A DNA stretch of 64,000 nucleotides from Niallia sp. FSL W8-0635 (GCF_038007965.1 NZ_JBBOYD010000001.1:1032501-1096500); one strand, 5' to 3'; positions 1 through 8,806 are shown, counted from the stretch's first letter. Notes: generated by a model from the sequence alone, not told the origin. A program made the numbers and translations.

Positions 1-123
1 TATTTACTATTGATTCATACTCATTAATTACTAATACAAAGTCGGGAATTTGAATTTGGAAAGTGTCTCAGGATGGAATAAACCGCTTTATGATGTGCAT
101 ATTAATGCAGAGGTGGTCCATTC

Positions 124-612
124 ATGGAGAAAAATAAAATGGAAAAGCGATTTTTAAAAGGATTACTTATTGTGAATTTATTAATTCTGCTACCGATTTT
201 ATATAGAAAACCCCCAATTAGAGATTGGATTATTGTTTTTGTGTATAATGCTATTACAAATGGTTTGGTTGATATGATTTTAACATCACATAAAGTAATT
301 AGATATCCAGTTCGTTTCCTACCCAAGAAGTTTAAAATACATATATTATTTGATTTTTTAATTTATCCTACATTTACTGTTTTCTACAACCAATTAACGA
401 AGAGAGATAAACCTTTTGCTGTTTTATATAAATTGATTTTATTTACGATTCCATTTTATTTTATTGAATTATGGGCAGAAAGAAAAACAAAACTAATTGA
501 ATGGAAAAAAGGTTGGAAATGGTACTATTCTTTTTTAAGCATTATTTTTAAATCGCTTATAACAAGATTAGTTATCGAAGTACTAAGGAAAATGAATTTT
601 TTAACAAAATGA
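124..612 (+). CDS. CBO0543-like multipass membrane protein
   Basis: A 162-residue protein with a short charged N-terminus and about four hydrophobic segments (roughly residues 11-27, 33-50, 75-90 and 100-118), so it should sit in the cytoplasmic membrane. The pattern of hydrophobic helices with a W-x-E/K-rich C-terminus resembles the CBO0543 family that is common in Bacillaceae; that assignment is from memory. No catalytic motif is visible and its function is unknown. The ATG at 124 is supported by an AGAGGTGG-type ribosome binding site about 8 bases upstream. It stands alone, with about 225 bases before the next gene. Confidence 0.6.
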   Translation: MEKNKMEKRFLKGLLIVNLLILLPILYRKPPIRDWIIVFVYNAITNGLVDMILTSHKVIRYPVRFLPKKFKIHILFDFLIYPTFTVFYNQLTKRDKPFAVLYKLILFTIPFYFIELWAERKTKLIEWKKGWKWYYSFLSIIFKSLITRLVIEVLRKMNFLTK

Positions 613-837
613 CATGTGTGCTCCCTAGATAGTTTATGAACCCACTAACAAGGGGAAAATAGTTGATACATACTAAATCTTTCTACCCTAATTTAAAAGA
701 ATACATAGTTATTTCATTCTTTTTATTGTAAAATAGCGAAGTAGAATAGAGAATTAACGTATTGATTTAATTAGTGAGTGTTCATACATAATGTGCGTGG
801 TTAGGATGTATTTTATTATCCTAAGAAAGGAAAGCAA

Positions 838-1011
838 ATGACGAAAATCGTAAATATCATTCTTTTACTTAATGTTATTGGAATAGTTCTATATGCAGCA
901 GGAATCCTTAATACGGATATTTTTAGAATGGAATTTTTATCCTCTGGTGTTATTATGCTTCTGTTTGGTTTAAGAGATGTTGTTAGAGGTACGAAAAGAA
1001 AAAGACGATAG
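838..1011 (+). CDS. small membrane protein (57 aa), hypothetical
   Basis: A short ORF with a good AAGAAAGGAAAG ribosome binding site just before the ATG. The product has two hydrophobic stretches (about residues 4-22 and 31-45) and ends in a strongly basic tail (RGTKRKRR), the usual cytoplasmic anchor of a two-helix membrane protein. It lies directly before the DUF454 gene with a gap of about 43 bases and probably shares its transcript. I do not recognise a family. Support comes from the start signal, the hydrophobic pattern and the position. Confidence 0.55.
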   Translation: MTKIVNIILLLNVIGIVLYAAGILNTDIFRMEFLSSGVIMLLFGLRDVVRGTKRKRR

Positions 1012-1054
1012 AGGAAATGGACTCTTCTTAAAAAGGGTAGGAAGGGAGCAAAAG

Positions 1055-1447
1055 ATGAAGCCTATATATCGATGGATTTATATTTTTTTAGGGACAGTCT
1101 TTTTAGTATTGGGGATTATTGGCGTGTTTTTACCTTTGTTGCCAACTACACCTTTTTTATTATTAACTTCCTTTTTTTATACAAGAGGTTCTGATCGTAT
1201 TAATAAATGGTTTCGTTCGACAACTTTCTATCAGGAGTATGTCAAAGGATTTCGCAAAGGCGAGCTAACGAAAAAGCAAAAGATAAAAATAATTATCACC
1301 TGCTATATTTGCTTAGCCATTAGTGCTATCCTTGTTGATCATCCTTTTACTAGAATTATCTTGGGCTGTATTGCGATTGCTCAAGCGATATCGATGTTTA
1401 TCATAAAGACTAAAAAAGAAAGCCCGGAAATAATCATAAAAAAATAA
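1055..1447 (+). CDS. YbaN family (DUF454) inner membrane protein
   Basis: A 130-residue protein with the DUF454/YbaN signature: a first helix ending in GIIGVFLPLLPTTPF, then a cytoplasmic segment with WF and a KGFRKGEL-type stretch, then two closely spaced C-terminal helices. The frame is open upstream to 977, but the ATG at 1055 follows a GGAAGGGAGC ribosome binding site and gives the normal family N-terminus, so it is the better start. The role of YbaN proteins is not known in detail. The small membrane protein just upstream is a likely operon partner. Confidence 0.8.
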   Translation: MKPIYRWIYIFLGTVFLVLGIIGVFLPLLPTTPFLLLTSFFYTRGSDRINKWFRSTTFYQEYVKGFRKGELTKKQKIKIIITCYICLAISAILVDHPFTRIILGCIAIAQAISMFIIKTKKESPEIIIKK

Positions 1448-1652
1448 GCGTAACCCAGTGGATAGACCTTTTTAGGTAGATCCTTTTTTATGCTTTTAAA
1501 GGTGAAAGGTAAAAGATAAAATAAATCACTTCCCTTTATATGTTATTAGTTGAAAAAACTTCCTGTTTAGTAGTAAACTAGAAATCTAATAGTTTCCTAG
1601 AAAAGCCTCATGATATTCCCCGATAATACTACATTTCCTGTTGGAGGTAAAG

Positions 1653-2168
1653 ATGAATAAAATTTCACAAGCAGAAGCCGTTAAATTAAAGAGTATCCTG
1701 TCCAAAAGAATTCATGAACTAGAAGAAGAAATGGAAAGAGTTGCTTTTGTACAAATAGAAGCCGGAAAATCAATTCCGAAGCAAAAGCGAACGATTGTTG
1801 ATGTGGAGCAGGAAATAGAAGAGGTGCGTGCAGACTATCGATTGCTTGATAAGCTAATGTATCATGCTAATATTGAAAATGAAATAAGTTTTGAAAATAC
1901 AAATATAACTATTGTAGAAGCGATTGAACTAGCAACACAGCTTCGGGCTAAAGCGAGAAAATATAAAGAGTTTGCTGCAGCAGAAAAGGAAGAATACGTT
2001 TATTCCTATGGGGAAACAGTCCAGCTAATGAAGGTAGCGACCTTTGAACCAGAGGATTATCGTTTAAAAAGCCTTGAATCTGAAAGAAAAGCTAACCGTT
2101 TATCGAACTTGATTAACGGCAAAAACTATCAAATCGAGCTAGAATTTGATGGGGAAAAATATTTTTAA
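1653..2168 (+). CDS. DIP1984-like coiled-coil protein (septicolysin-type family)
   Basis: A 171-residue soluble, highly charged protein predicted to be mostly helical. The start at ATG 1653 is set by a strong TTGGAGGTAA ribosome binding site; the upstream in-frame TTG at 1641 overlaps that site and is unlikely. The layout matches what I recall of the DIP1984/septicolysin family: an N-terminal long helix, a middle I-x-E-A-I-x-x-A-x-x-L-R segment, and a C-terminal block of E-x-x-R-x-x-x-L-x-x-x-I followed by N-x-x-x-x-x-E-L. Despite the old name, no toxin function is implied. It ends in a hairpin at 2177-2205. Confidence 0.55.
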   Translation: MNKISQAEAVKLKSILSKRIHELEEEMERVAFVQIEAGKSIPKQKRTIVDVEQEIEEVRADYRLLDKLMYHANIENEISFENTNITIVEAIELATQLRAKARKYKEFAAAEKEEYVYSYGETVQLMKVATFEPEDYRLKSLESERKANRLSNLINGKNYQIELEFDGEKYF

Positions 2169-2176
2169 TTATCATG

Positions 2177-2205
2177 CCTTGAATAGGTGAGACTCCTATT
2201 CAAGG
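2177..2205 (+). terminator. stem-loop after the DIP1984-like gene
   Basis: Perfect 11-bp inverted repeat (CCTTGAATAGG / CCTATTCAAGG) with a 7-base loop, starting 9 bases after the stop codon. No clear T-tract follows, so it may be a weak terminator or a transcript-stabilising hairpin. The rest of the gap to 2360 shows no gene. Confidence 0.5.
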
Positions 2206-2360
2206 ATAGAAGGATCCGTCAACTTGTGTACAAAGGTACGTATAAATGGTACTGGCTAAACCAATGACCACTAACCCATTACTCGATTACCCGTTACCCT
2301 TGACCAATTATTGCAATGGCGGTCGCAGACCATTATAGTCCCCAAAATCCTTCTATGAAG

Positions 2361-2406
2361 AAGCCAGTCAAAGAATAGATTCTTATTCCTTGACTGGCTT
2401 TATTTA
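2361..2406. terminator. bidirectional hairpin terminator
   Basis: Inverted repeat AAGCCAGTCAA ... TTGACTGGCTT with partly paired inner bases and a T-rich flank (TTTATTTAAG) on the + side. It lies between the convergent DIP1984-like gene and the aldo/keto reductase, so it can end transcription from both sides. Confidence 0.65.
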
Positions 2407-2454
2407 AGTACATATTTGCTAGTTAAAGTGATATCGTTTTAGTAGTACAAAAGA

Positions 2455-3435
2455 TTACTTGAATCCGAGTACTGGATGAGGAATATATGGCTCTTCTAAG
2501 CTGGCAATTTCCTCTTGTGTCAATCCTAATGAAAGAGCAGCGACTGCATCTTCAAGATGATGGAGCTTCGTCGCGCCAATAATAGGTGCAGTAACAGGTT
2601 CTTTTTGTAATACCCAAGCAAGTGCAACCTGTGCACGAGGCACACCGCGTTTTTCCGCTATTGCTTTCACACGTTCTACTACTTGGCGGTCCGCTTCTTC
2701 TGTGTGGGAATATAATGTTTTTCCGAATTCATCGGACTCTTTGCGAGTACTTGTTTCTTCCCAATCTCTAGTTAAACGGCCACGTGCCATTGGACTCCAT
2801 GGAATAACCCCAATTCCTTCTTCTTTACAAAGCGGCAGCATTTCACGTTCTTCTTCGCGATAGAGAAGGTTTAAGTAATTTTGCATAGATACGAAACGTG
2901 TCCAGCCATTTTTCTCGGCTACATGATTTGCTTTCAAAAATTGCCATGCATACATGGAGGATGCACCAATGTAGCGGGCTTTTCCAGCTTTAACTACATC
3001 ATGTAAAGCTTCCATTGTTTCTTCAATCGGAGTTTCATAATCCCATCTATGTATTTGATAGAGATCGACATAATCGGTACCAAGCCTTTTTAAACTATTG
3101 TCAATTTCACTCATAATTGCTTTTCGGGAAAGACCAGCACCATTTGCACCTTGTCGCATTCTGCCATGAACCTTTGTTGCAAGAACGACATCATCACGAT
3201 TCGTAAAATCATGCAATGCACGTCCTACTATTTCTTCGCTTGACCCATCAGAGTAGACATTTGCCGTATCAAAAAAGTTAATGCCAAGCTCCAAAGCTTT
3301 TTTGATAAATGGACGACTTTCGCTTTCTGTTAATGTCCATGCATGCCCACCACGATCGGGTTCCCCATAACTCATACAACCAAGACAAAGACGAGAGACT
3401 TCTAAACCAGTAGAACCTAATTTAATATAATCCAT
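2455..3435 (-). CDS. aldo/keto reductase
   Basis: A 326-residue NADPH-dependent oxidoreductase of the aldo/keto reductase (TIM barrel) superfamily. The catalytic tetrad is visible as D56, Y61, K88 and H129 in the motifs FFDTANVYSDGSSEE, ATKVH and LYQIHRWD. The C-terminal cofactor region (PIIGATKLHHLEDAVAAL) is also conserved. Length and motifs fit the AKR group of general carbonyl and stress reductases; the substrate cannot be read from sequence. The ATG at 3435 has an AAAAGGAGGAG ribosome binding site. It is monocistronic and divergent from the thrZ leader region. Confidence 0.9.
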   Translation of the reverse strand: MDYIKLGSTGLEVSRLCLGCMSYGEPDRGGHAWTLTESESRPFIKKALELGINFFDTANVYSDGSSEEIVGRALHDFTNRDDVVLATKVHGRMRQGANGAGLSRKAIMSEIDNSLKRLGTDYVDLYQIHRWDYETPIEETMEALHDVVKAGKARYIGASSMYAWQFLKANHVAEKNGWTRFVSMQNYLNLLYREEEREMLPLCKEEGIGVIPWSPMARGRLTRDWEETSTRKESDEFGKTLYSHTEEADRQVVERVKAIAEKRGVPRAQVALAWVLQKEPVTAPIIGATKLHHLEDAVAALSLGLTQEEIASLEEPYIPHPVLGFK

Positions 3436-3549
3436 TTGCTACTCCTCCTTTTGGTTTTATTATATAATCCGTTTATTAAGAATACGAGGGAAATGAATTG
3501 TATTCTGAGTAATATGAAAAACCTGTTTGCAAAATAATGAAAATTAAGG

Positions 3550-3578
3550 TTGCAACTTTTTCCACTCTGTAATAGAAT
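3550..3578 (+). promoter_or_regulatory. SigA-type promoter of the thrZ leader
   Basis: TTGCAA at 3550-3555 and TAGAAT at 3573-3578 with a 17-base spacer. It sits about 20 bases before the first T-box stem I, the right place for the start of the leader RNA. Confidence 0.6.
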
Positions 3579-3597
3579 ATAAAAAAATCGACCATTT

Positions 3598-3850
3598 AAA
3601 AAGCAAAGACAAGGACATGAGTTACTACTTCGGTTTCCAGAGAGGGAAGAATTGCTGAGAGCTTCCTAACGCAGAATGAGTAGCTTACCACCTTTAAGCT
3701 GTATTGGGGAAAATTAATAGTATCCAATACCGTAGACGCAACGTTACTGCACCAAGCCATGATAAAACCATTACGTGTTTTCATGGGAATTTGGGTGGAA
3801 CCACGGGTAAACGCACTCGTCCCTTTCTTTAGGGATGAGTGCGTTTTTTG
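3598..3850 (+). promoter_or_regulatory. T-box leader 1 (threonine, ACC specifier) with terminator
   Basis: A complete T-box riboswitch. Visible parts are stem I with AGAGAGGGAAG and the returning GAGCTTCCTA, a likely specifier ACC at 3687-3689 (threonine), the T-box core TGGGTGGAACCACG at 3792-3805, and a strong terminator of ACGCACTCGTCCC / GGGATGAGTGCGT plus six Ts at 3811-3849. In the known mechanism, uncharged tRNA-Thr pairs with the specifier and the T-box bulge, forms the antiterminator and lets transcription continue. This leader is followed directly by a second one. Confidence 0.92.
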
Positions 3851-3867
3851 TTTGCAATTTCATAATT

Positions 3868-4113
3868 AAGCGATGAAAAGGACATGAATTATTTTTACTG
3901 TTATCAGAGAGGGAAGAACAGGTGCGAGCTTCCTAGCAAAGGAAAATAATTTACCACCTTTGAGCTATATTGATGAACTAGAAGTAGTCAATATCGTTTA
4001 TGCAACGTTACTGCACCAAGCCATAAGAAAACGATTTCGTTTTTTTATGGGAATTTGGGTGGAACCACGGGTAAAAACACTCGTCCCTTCTTTAGGGACG
4101 GGTGTTTTTTTAT
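3868..4113 (+). promoter_or_regulatory. T-box leader 2 (threonine, ACC specifier) with terminator
   Basis: Second T-box in tandem, clearly a diverged copy of the first. It keeps GGACATGA near its 5' end, AGAGAGGGAAGAA, the specifier context TTACCACCTTT (ACC at 3953-3955), the stretch GCAACGTTACTGCACCAAG, and the core TTGGGTGGAACCACGG at 4055-4070. Its terminator is AACACTCGTCCC / GGGACGGGTGTT with a T7 run at 4076-4111, 31 bases before the thrZ start. Two terminators in series should give tight repression and a steep response to threonine starvation. Spacing leaves no room for a third copy. Confidence 0.92.
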
Positions 4114-4141
4114 ACCCAAAAATAAAAAAGGAGTGAAAGAA

Positions 4142-6052
4142 ATGATTCAGGTAGTATTAGCAGATGGAAGTAAAAAGGAATATCCAAAAGGTAGCACAAT
4201 TGCAGAAATTGCGGAGTCTATTAGTGTTAGCTTAAAGAAAAAGGCAGTTGGCGGAAAACTCAATGACGAATGGTTTGTAGATATGAGCTATTCAATAGAG
4301 GAAGATGTACATTTGTCTATCATAACAATAGATTCCGAAGATGGTGTATCCATTATGCGTCATTCCAGCGCCCATGTAATGGCACAAGCAGTGAAAAGAT
4401 TGTATCCCAATGTTCAGTTTGCGATCGGCCCCGTTGTGGAAGACGGCTTTTATTATGATATGAAGCTCGACCATAGCTTAACTTCAAATGATTTAGAAGC
4501 TATTGAAAAAGAGATGAAAAAAATCATCAAGGAAAATCTTCCTTTTATTCGCAAAGAGGTTTCGTATGAGGAAGCAAACGCGCTTTTTCAAGCGAAGGAG
4601 GAGAAATTTAAGGTGGAGCTCTTAGAAGCAATACCAAACAATGAACCGATTTCCCTCTATCAACAAGGAGAGTTTATTGATTTATGTCGTGGAACGCATC
4701 TTCCTTCTACAGGATTTATCAAAGCATTTAAACTAATGCGTGTATCTGGTGCTTATTGGAGAGGGGATAGTAAGAACGAGGTATTGCAGCGAGTATATGG
4801 CGTTGCTTTTTCGAGTCAGCAAGAATTAGCGGAATACTTGGAGATGATAGAAGAAGCTGCTAAAAGGGATCATCGAAAGCTAGGAAAGCAATTGGAGCTG
4901 TTTATGTTTTCAGAAGAAGCGCCTGGCATGCCGTTTTATTTACCGAAAGGACAAATCATTCGTAATGAATTAGAGCAATTTTCAAGAGAGCTTCAGGGAG
5001 AGGCTGATTATGAAGAAGTAAGGACTCCACTGATGATGAATGAACGAATGTGGAAGCAATCAGGGCATTGGGATCATTATCATGAAAATATGTATTTTTC
5101 TGAAGTAGATGATCAAAAATTTGCATTGAAGCCGATGAATTGCCCGGGACATATGCTTATTTTCAAAAATAGTCTTTACTCTTATCGTGATTTGCCCATT
5201 CGATTATCTGAGTTTGGTCAGGTCCATCGTCATGAATATAGTGGTGCATTGAACGGAATGCTTCGTGTTCGTACATTTTGCCAGGATGATGCCCATCTGT
5301 TTGTAAGAGAAGACCAAATAGAAGGGGAAATAAAAAGCATCTTTCAATTAATTGATAAAGTCTATCGTACTTTCGGATTTGAATACACTGTCGAACTTTC
5401 TACTAGACCAGAGGATTCTTTGGAAGGCGATGATATGTGGGAATTGGCAGAAGGTGCATTAAGAAATGTTCTAGAGGACCTAGAAATTGATTATATTCTT
5501 AATGAAGGAGATGGAGCATTCTACGGTCCGAAAATTGATTTTCATATAAAGGATGCGTTAAAAAGAAGTCATCAATGTGCAACAATTCAGCTTGATTTTC
5601 AAATGCCAAAGCTCTTTAACTTAGCTTATATAAATGAGAATAATGAAAAGGTCTGTCCAGTCGTTATTCACCGTGCTATATATGGGTCGATTGATCGGTT
5701 CTTTGGAATACTAATCGAACATTTTGCAGGTGCCTTTCCTGTTTGGCTTGCCCCAACGCAGGTTGAAATTATTCCTGTATCCAATGTTCATCTAGAATAT
5801 TGCTTAGAAGTTCAATCTGCTCTCAAAAAAGCAGGTATTAGAGTGAAAATTGATGACAGCAATGAGAAATTAGGCTATAAAATTCGAGCAGCGCAAATGC
5901 AAAAGATCCCATATATATTAGTTCTCGGCGATAAAGAAAAGGAGCAAAAGGAAGTAAATGTAAGAAAGTATGGAGAAGCAGTTTCTGAGGGACTATCTCT
6001 AGAAGCATTCAAACATATAATAGAGAAGCAAATAAAAGAGAGAAGTTTGTAA
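4142..6052 (+). CDS. thrZ: threonyl-tRNA synthetase, ThrZ type
   Basis: A 636-residue class II synthetase that charges tRNA-Thr. In order: TGS domain (1-62), editing domain with RHSSAHVMAQ and IDLCRGTH (about 65-220), catalytic core (about 240-535) with the zinc ligands in MNCPGH, VHRHE and VVIHRA, and the anticodon-binding domain at the C-terminus. The stretches LFMFSEEAPGMPFYLPKGQ and HQCATIQLDFQMP match B. subtilis ThrZ rather than ThrS, as I recall them. The ATG at 4142 follows AAAAAAGGAG; the frame is open upstream only through the T-box. Two tandem T-boxes control it, as expected for an inducible second threonyl-tRNA synthetase. Confidence 0.93.
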   Translation: MIQVVLADGSKKEYPKGSTIAEIAESISVSLKKKAVGGKLNDEWFVDMSYSIEEDVHLSIITIDSEDGVSIMRHSSAHVMAQAVKRLYPNVQFAIGPVVEDGFYYDMKLDHSLTSNDLEAIEKEMKKIIKENLPFIRKEVSYEEANALFQAKEEKFKVELLEAIPNNEPISLYQQGEFIDLCRGTHLPSTGFIKAFKLMRVSGAYWRGDSKNEVLQRVYGVAFSSQQELAEYLEMIEEAAKRDHRKLGKQLELFMFSEEAPGMPFYLPKGQIIRNELEQFSRELQGEADYEEVRTPLMMNERMWKQSGHWDHYHENMYFSEVDDQKFALKPMNCPGHMLIFKNSLYSYRDLPIRLSEFGQVHRHEYSGALNGMLRVRTFCQDDAHLFVREDQIEGEIKSIFQLIDKVYRTFGFEYTVELSTRPEDSLEGDDMWELAEGALRNVLEDLEIDYILNEGDGAFYGPKIDFHIKDALKRSHQCATIQLDFQMPKLFNLAYINENNEKVCPVVIHRAIYGSIDRFFGILIEHFAGAFPVWLAPTQVEIIPVSNVHLEYCLEVQSALKKAGIRVKIDDSNEKLGYKIRAAQMQKIPYILVLGDKEKEQKEVNVRKYGEAVSEGLSLEAFKHIIEKQIKERSL

Positions 6053-6059
6053 ATAGGAA

Positions 6060-6089
6060 GGGATTCTATATAAAGTTATATGGAATCCC
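6060..6089 (+). terminator. hairpin after thrZ
   Basis: Inverted repeat GGGATTCTATAT / ATATGGAATCCC with a 6-base loop, just after the thrZ stop codon and before the convergent DUF4395 gene. The following bases are T-rich but not a clean run. Confidence 0.6.
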
Positions 6090-6103
6090 TATACATTTTC
6101 TAT

Positions 6104-6526
6104 TTACAGGCTGCGATTATATTGATACTTCTTCCATTGAAATCGGATAAAACAACCGATACAAAATCCGAGGATTGCAATTATAGAAGCAAGCCCAACC
6201 ATAACCGCAAAGATATAGCCAACAATAGTCCAGTTTAGGAAAAAGGAAATAGAGCTTACTGCTAAACAAACTACAGCAATTATTTGGTTAAACTGCTGTT
6301 GATCCCAGTCTTCTTGATGGTATTCCTTCTTAGGCTTTTTAAGAAACAAACTTGCTAGTTTCATAATAGGATTCCATTGAAACAATAATCCGCATAATCC
6401 TGCTAAAAGGGGAATAAGCATAATCCAGTATTGCTGCAAGAATAAGCTAAGTAAAACGGAAAGAAAAATGACCCATTGATTCGTACGCACTAATGGTAGT
6501 GGAATTGTTTTCGCTAGATTAGTCAT
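6104..6526 (-). CDS. DUF4395 family membrane protein
   Basis: A 140-residue protein with four predicted membrane helices. The N-terminus IPLPLVRTNQWVIFLSVLLS, the LAGLCGLLFQWNPIMK block and the C-terminal GFCIGCFIRFQWK are typical of DUF4395, a family often found near thioredoxin-like or rhodanese proteins. Its function is not established. The gene is monocistronic and convergent with thrZ. The ATG at 6526 has an AAAGGTTGG ribosome binding site. Confidence 0.75.
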   Translation of the reverse strand: MTNLAKTIPLPLVRTNQWVIFLSVLLSLFLQQYWIMLIPLLAGLCGLLFQWNPIMKLASLFLKKPKKEYHQEDWDQQQFNQIIAVVCLAVSSISFFLNWTIVGYIFAVMVGLASIIAILGFCIGCFIRFQWKKYQYNRSL

Positions 6527-6620
6527 AAAAAACCAACCTTTCTTATAAGGATTATGTATATTATACGCTCTTATAAGTAATTTGTTAAGAACAATGAAAA
6601 ACTTGTAAGGATAAGCATTC

Positions 6621-7010
6621 TTACAAGTTTTTATGCTGTTTCTCTTCTTCTAAAAAACTCCATAGTCTATACAGTTGAAGAACTGTTTTTTCCGGGTCGT
6701 TTATTAAATGGTCATACATAGTTGGATATTTCTGTAATTGAGAAAGGAGTACAGCTTCTTCTATTGTAATCTCTTTTTCTGTTGTATGATACGTAGCTCT
6801 TGTTTCTTTTGTCTCTGAACGGCCAAGGAGATAATCAGTGCTTACATCAAAATAATCCGCAAGTTTTTGTAATGTGTCTGTATCAGGTTTTCGATTACCC
6901 GTTTCATATCCTGAGATAGATACTTTTGTTACATTCATTGCATCCCCAAGCGTTTGTTGAGAAATGTTAGCAGACTTTCGTAAATATCTCAATCTTTCTG
7001 GAAAATTCAT
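6621..7010 (-). CDS. Xre-family transcriptional regulator (129 aa)
   Basis: An N-terminal helix-turn-helix of the HTH_3/Xre type fills residues 4-62 (LRYLRKSANISQQTLGDAMNVTKVSISGYETGNRKPDTDTLQKLADYF in pattern), followed by the common VSTDYLLGRS ending and a helical C-terminal half rich in leucine that may serve oligomerisation or ligand sensing. A DNA-binding repressor is the likely role. It is read divergently from the 67-residue Xre protein at 7179, and the 168 bases between them contain repeated GTTAACAAAT and TTTACG-like elements that could be operators. Confidence 0.82.
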   Translation of the reverse strand: MNFPERLRYLRKSANISQQTLGDAMNVTKVSISGYETGNRKPDTDTLQKLADYFDVSTDYLLGRSETKETRATYHTTEKEITIEEAVLLSQLQKYPTMYDHLINDPEKTVLQLYRLWSFLEEEKQHKNL

Positions 7011-7178
7011 CTGAACCAGCTCCTCATTTCGATACTTCTATTATAAGTTAACAAATAGCTAACAGTAAATAATGAATTTTTGTTAACAAATTCGGAATTT
7101 TATATTGATGTAAACCACTTGTTTACGTATAATTTTAATAAGGAAAAAAATGATAATGGAGAAGATGAGGTGTAAAAA

Positions 7179-7382
7179 ATGCATCGGAATAAACTGCGCA
7201 TCATAAGAAAGCAATATGGCTATACCTATCAAATGATGGCTGATAAGTTAGGGATAACAAAGTCGTATTATTGGCAAATCGAAAATGGCAAACGAGGTTT
7301 ATCTTATGATCAAGCAGTACAGATATCTAGTATTTTTTCAAAAACACCAGATGAGATTTTTCTTCCAGATTATATAAAGTAA
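7179..7382 (+). CDS. small Xre-family DNA-binding protein (67 aa)
   Basis: A one-domain Cro-like protein: KLRIIRKQYGYTYQMMADKLGITKSYYWQIENGKRG covers the helix-turn-helix and the ending SIFSKTPDEIFLPDYIK is typical of small Bacillus and phage regulators. It has no dimerisation extension. The ATG at 7179 follows GATGAGGTGT. It is divergent from the larger Xre regulator at 6621-7010, and 54 bases ahead of an uncharacterised 105-residue protein it may help to control. Confidence 0.8.
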   Translation: MHRNKLRIIRKQYGYTYQMMADKLGITKSYYWQIENGKRGLSYDQAVQISSIFSKTPDEIFLPDYIK

Positions 7383-7436
7383 AATGATTATTTCGTTATA
7401 AGAATAGAATTTCCAATGAATGAGGGAGGCTAAAAA

Positions 7437-7754
7437 GTGAAGGAGCAAATATACGTAACCGAAGAAAATCTTTTATTAATAAAAGAAGCGTTGGATTTAA
7501 GTATAAGAAATGCGTCCAAAGGAGTTCTATTCATTTTAGAAATGGTAAAGGAGAAAGTAACGAATAGTAATAATAGTATGTTGAAACTGGATGGCATGGA
7601 AATGGAAATCATTCTTGTTTCACTAATTGAATATGGGATTTTTTTGCTATCATTCCATTCGGCTAAAGGAAATTTATGTTTGAAGGAAGCAATCAGAATG
7701 GATGAGATCAAGCAATATTATCAAAGGAAAAATGGTCCGAAAATAATGTGTTAA
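7437..7754 (+). CDS. hypothetical protein (105 aa)
   Basis: A soluble, mainly helical protein of 105 residues starting at GTG 7437 with a strong GAGGGAGGC ribosome binding site 7 bases away. The N-terminal half is amphipathic (LLLIKEALDLSIRNASKGVLFILEMVKEKV), and the middle LDGMEMEIILVSLIEYGIFLLSFHS is more hydrophobic but too interrupted for a clear membrane helix. No family is recognised. It follows the small Xre gene in the same direction and may be cotranscribed with it. Confidence 0.55.
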   Translation: MKEQIYVTEENLLLIKEALDLSIRNASKGVLFILEMVKEKVTNSNNSMLKLDGMEMEIILVSLIEYGIFLLSFHSAKGNLCLKEAIRMDEIKQYYQRKNGPKIMC

Positions 7755-7846
7755 CTATTCTTTTTACCTAATAGCTTAGATGGAATGTTTGATTTTCTTC
7801 TCGTACTATGTAAGAGTAAAGAGACTAACGCGAGAGGAAGATCAGA

Positions 7847-8662
7847 GTGGAAAAAAGAAAAGTAGGATTTATTGGTTGTGGAAAAATGGCTCAAGCGATG
7901 GTAAACGGAATGCTTCAGTCTGCTTTTATACAAAAAGAAAATATGATAGCAAGTACAAGGTCTATCAAAAGTGCCCAAATTGTGAAGGAAGCTTTTCATA
8001 TTGAAACTACATTAGATAATAAACAGGTAGCAAGTTTTGCGGATGTTCTAATTATCGCAGTGAAACCACATCTATATGGAGAGGTTTTGCAAGAAATCCG
8101 TTCTTATGTGAAGGAAGAAACAATCATTGTTACAGTTGCTGCTGGAATTGATATAGGATACATAGAATCTCAAATGTCCATAAAAACAAAGGTTATTCGT
8201 TCCATGCCAAATACTCCTTCTCTTGTTGGAGAAGGGATGACTGTATTTTGTGCAAATGATCGAATTAACGAGCAAGAAATTGCTTTTATAAAAGAAATGT
8301 TTGCCTCATTTGGGAAAGTAGAAGTGGTAGAAGAAAATTTAATGGATTATATTCCGGCTATTAGCGGTTCTTCCCCAGCATATGTCTATATGTTTATTGA
8401 AGCATTGGCGGATGGCGGTGTTCGAAGTGGGATTCCAAGAGATAAAGCATATAAATTAGCTGCACAATCTGTTTTAGGGGCAGCAAAAATGGTTTTAGAA
8501 ACAGGTAAGCATCCAGGTATATTAAAAGATGAAGTATGCACACCTGGTGGAGCAACGATTGAAGCAATAACTACGTTGGAACAACACCAATTTAGAGGGA
8601 CGATTTTAGCAGCGATGGAAAGCTGTGACCGTAAAAATCGTAAAATGCAAAAGCAAGATTAA
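7847..8662 (+). CDS. proC: pyrroline-5-carboxylate reductase
   Basis: A 271-residue enzyme that reduces 1-pyrroline-5-carboxylate to proline with NAD(P)H, the last step of proline synthesis. Seen: the Rossmann motif GFIGCGKMAQAM at residues 6-17, AVKPHLY, the RSMPNTPSLVGEG block, and the family signature GSSPAYVYMFIEALADGGVRSGIPRDKA followed by CTPGGATIEAI. It is full length. The start is GTG 7847 after GAGGAAGATC. Bacilli often have several ProC paralogues (ProI, ProG, ProC), and which one this is cannot be decided here. It stands alone. Confidence 0.93.
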   Translation: MEKRKVGFIGCGKMAQAMVNGMLQSAFIQKENMIASTRSIKSAQIVKEAFHIETTLDNKQVASFADVLIIAVKPHLYGEVLQEIRSYVKEETIIVTVAAGIDIGYIESQMSIKTKVIRSMPNTPSLVGEGMTVFCANDRINEQEIAFIKEMFASFGKVEVVEENLMDYIPAISGSSPAYVYMFIEALADGGVRSGIPRDKAYKLAAQSVLGAAKMVLETGKHPGILKDEVCTPGGATIEAITTLEQHQFRGTILAAMESCDRKNRKMQKQD

Positions 8663-8806
8663 AAGGCTTATATTCCCTAAATTAGATATAAAGTTTCTCT
8701 ATCCAATTCAGTGTTCTTTTTATATAATGAAAGTAGCTTCTCTAATAAGTAAAATGTACTAGTTAATCTAGGTATAAATAATAATTAAAAAACATTGTTT
8801 ATGAAT

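Noticed and set aside
3596..3784. 62-codon open frame on the minus strand
   Set aside because: It lies across the first T-box leader; the conservation with the second leader is that of an RNA element and no ribosome binding site is present.
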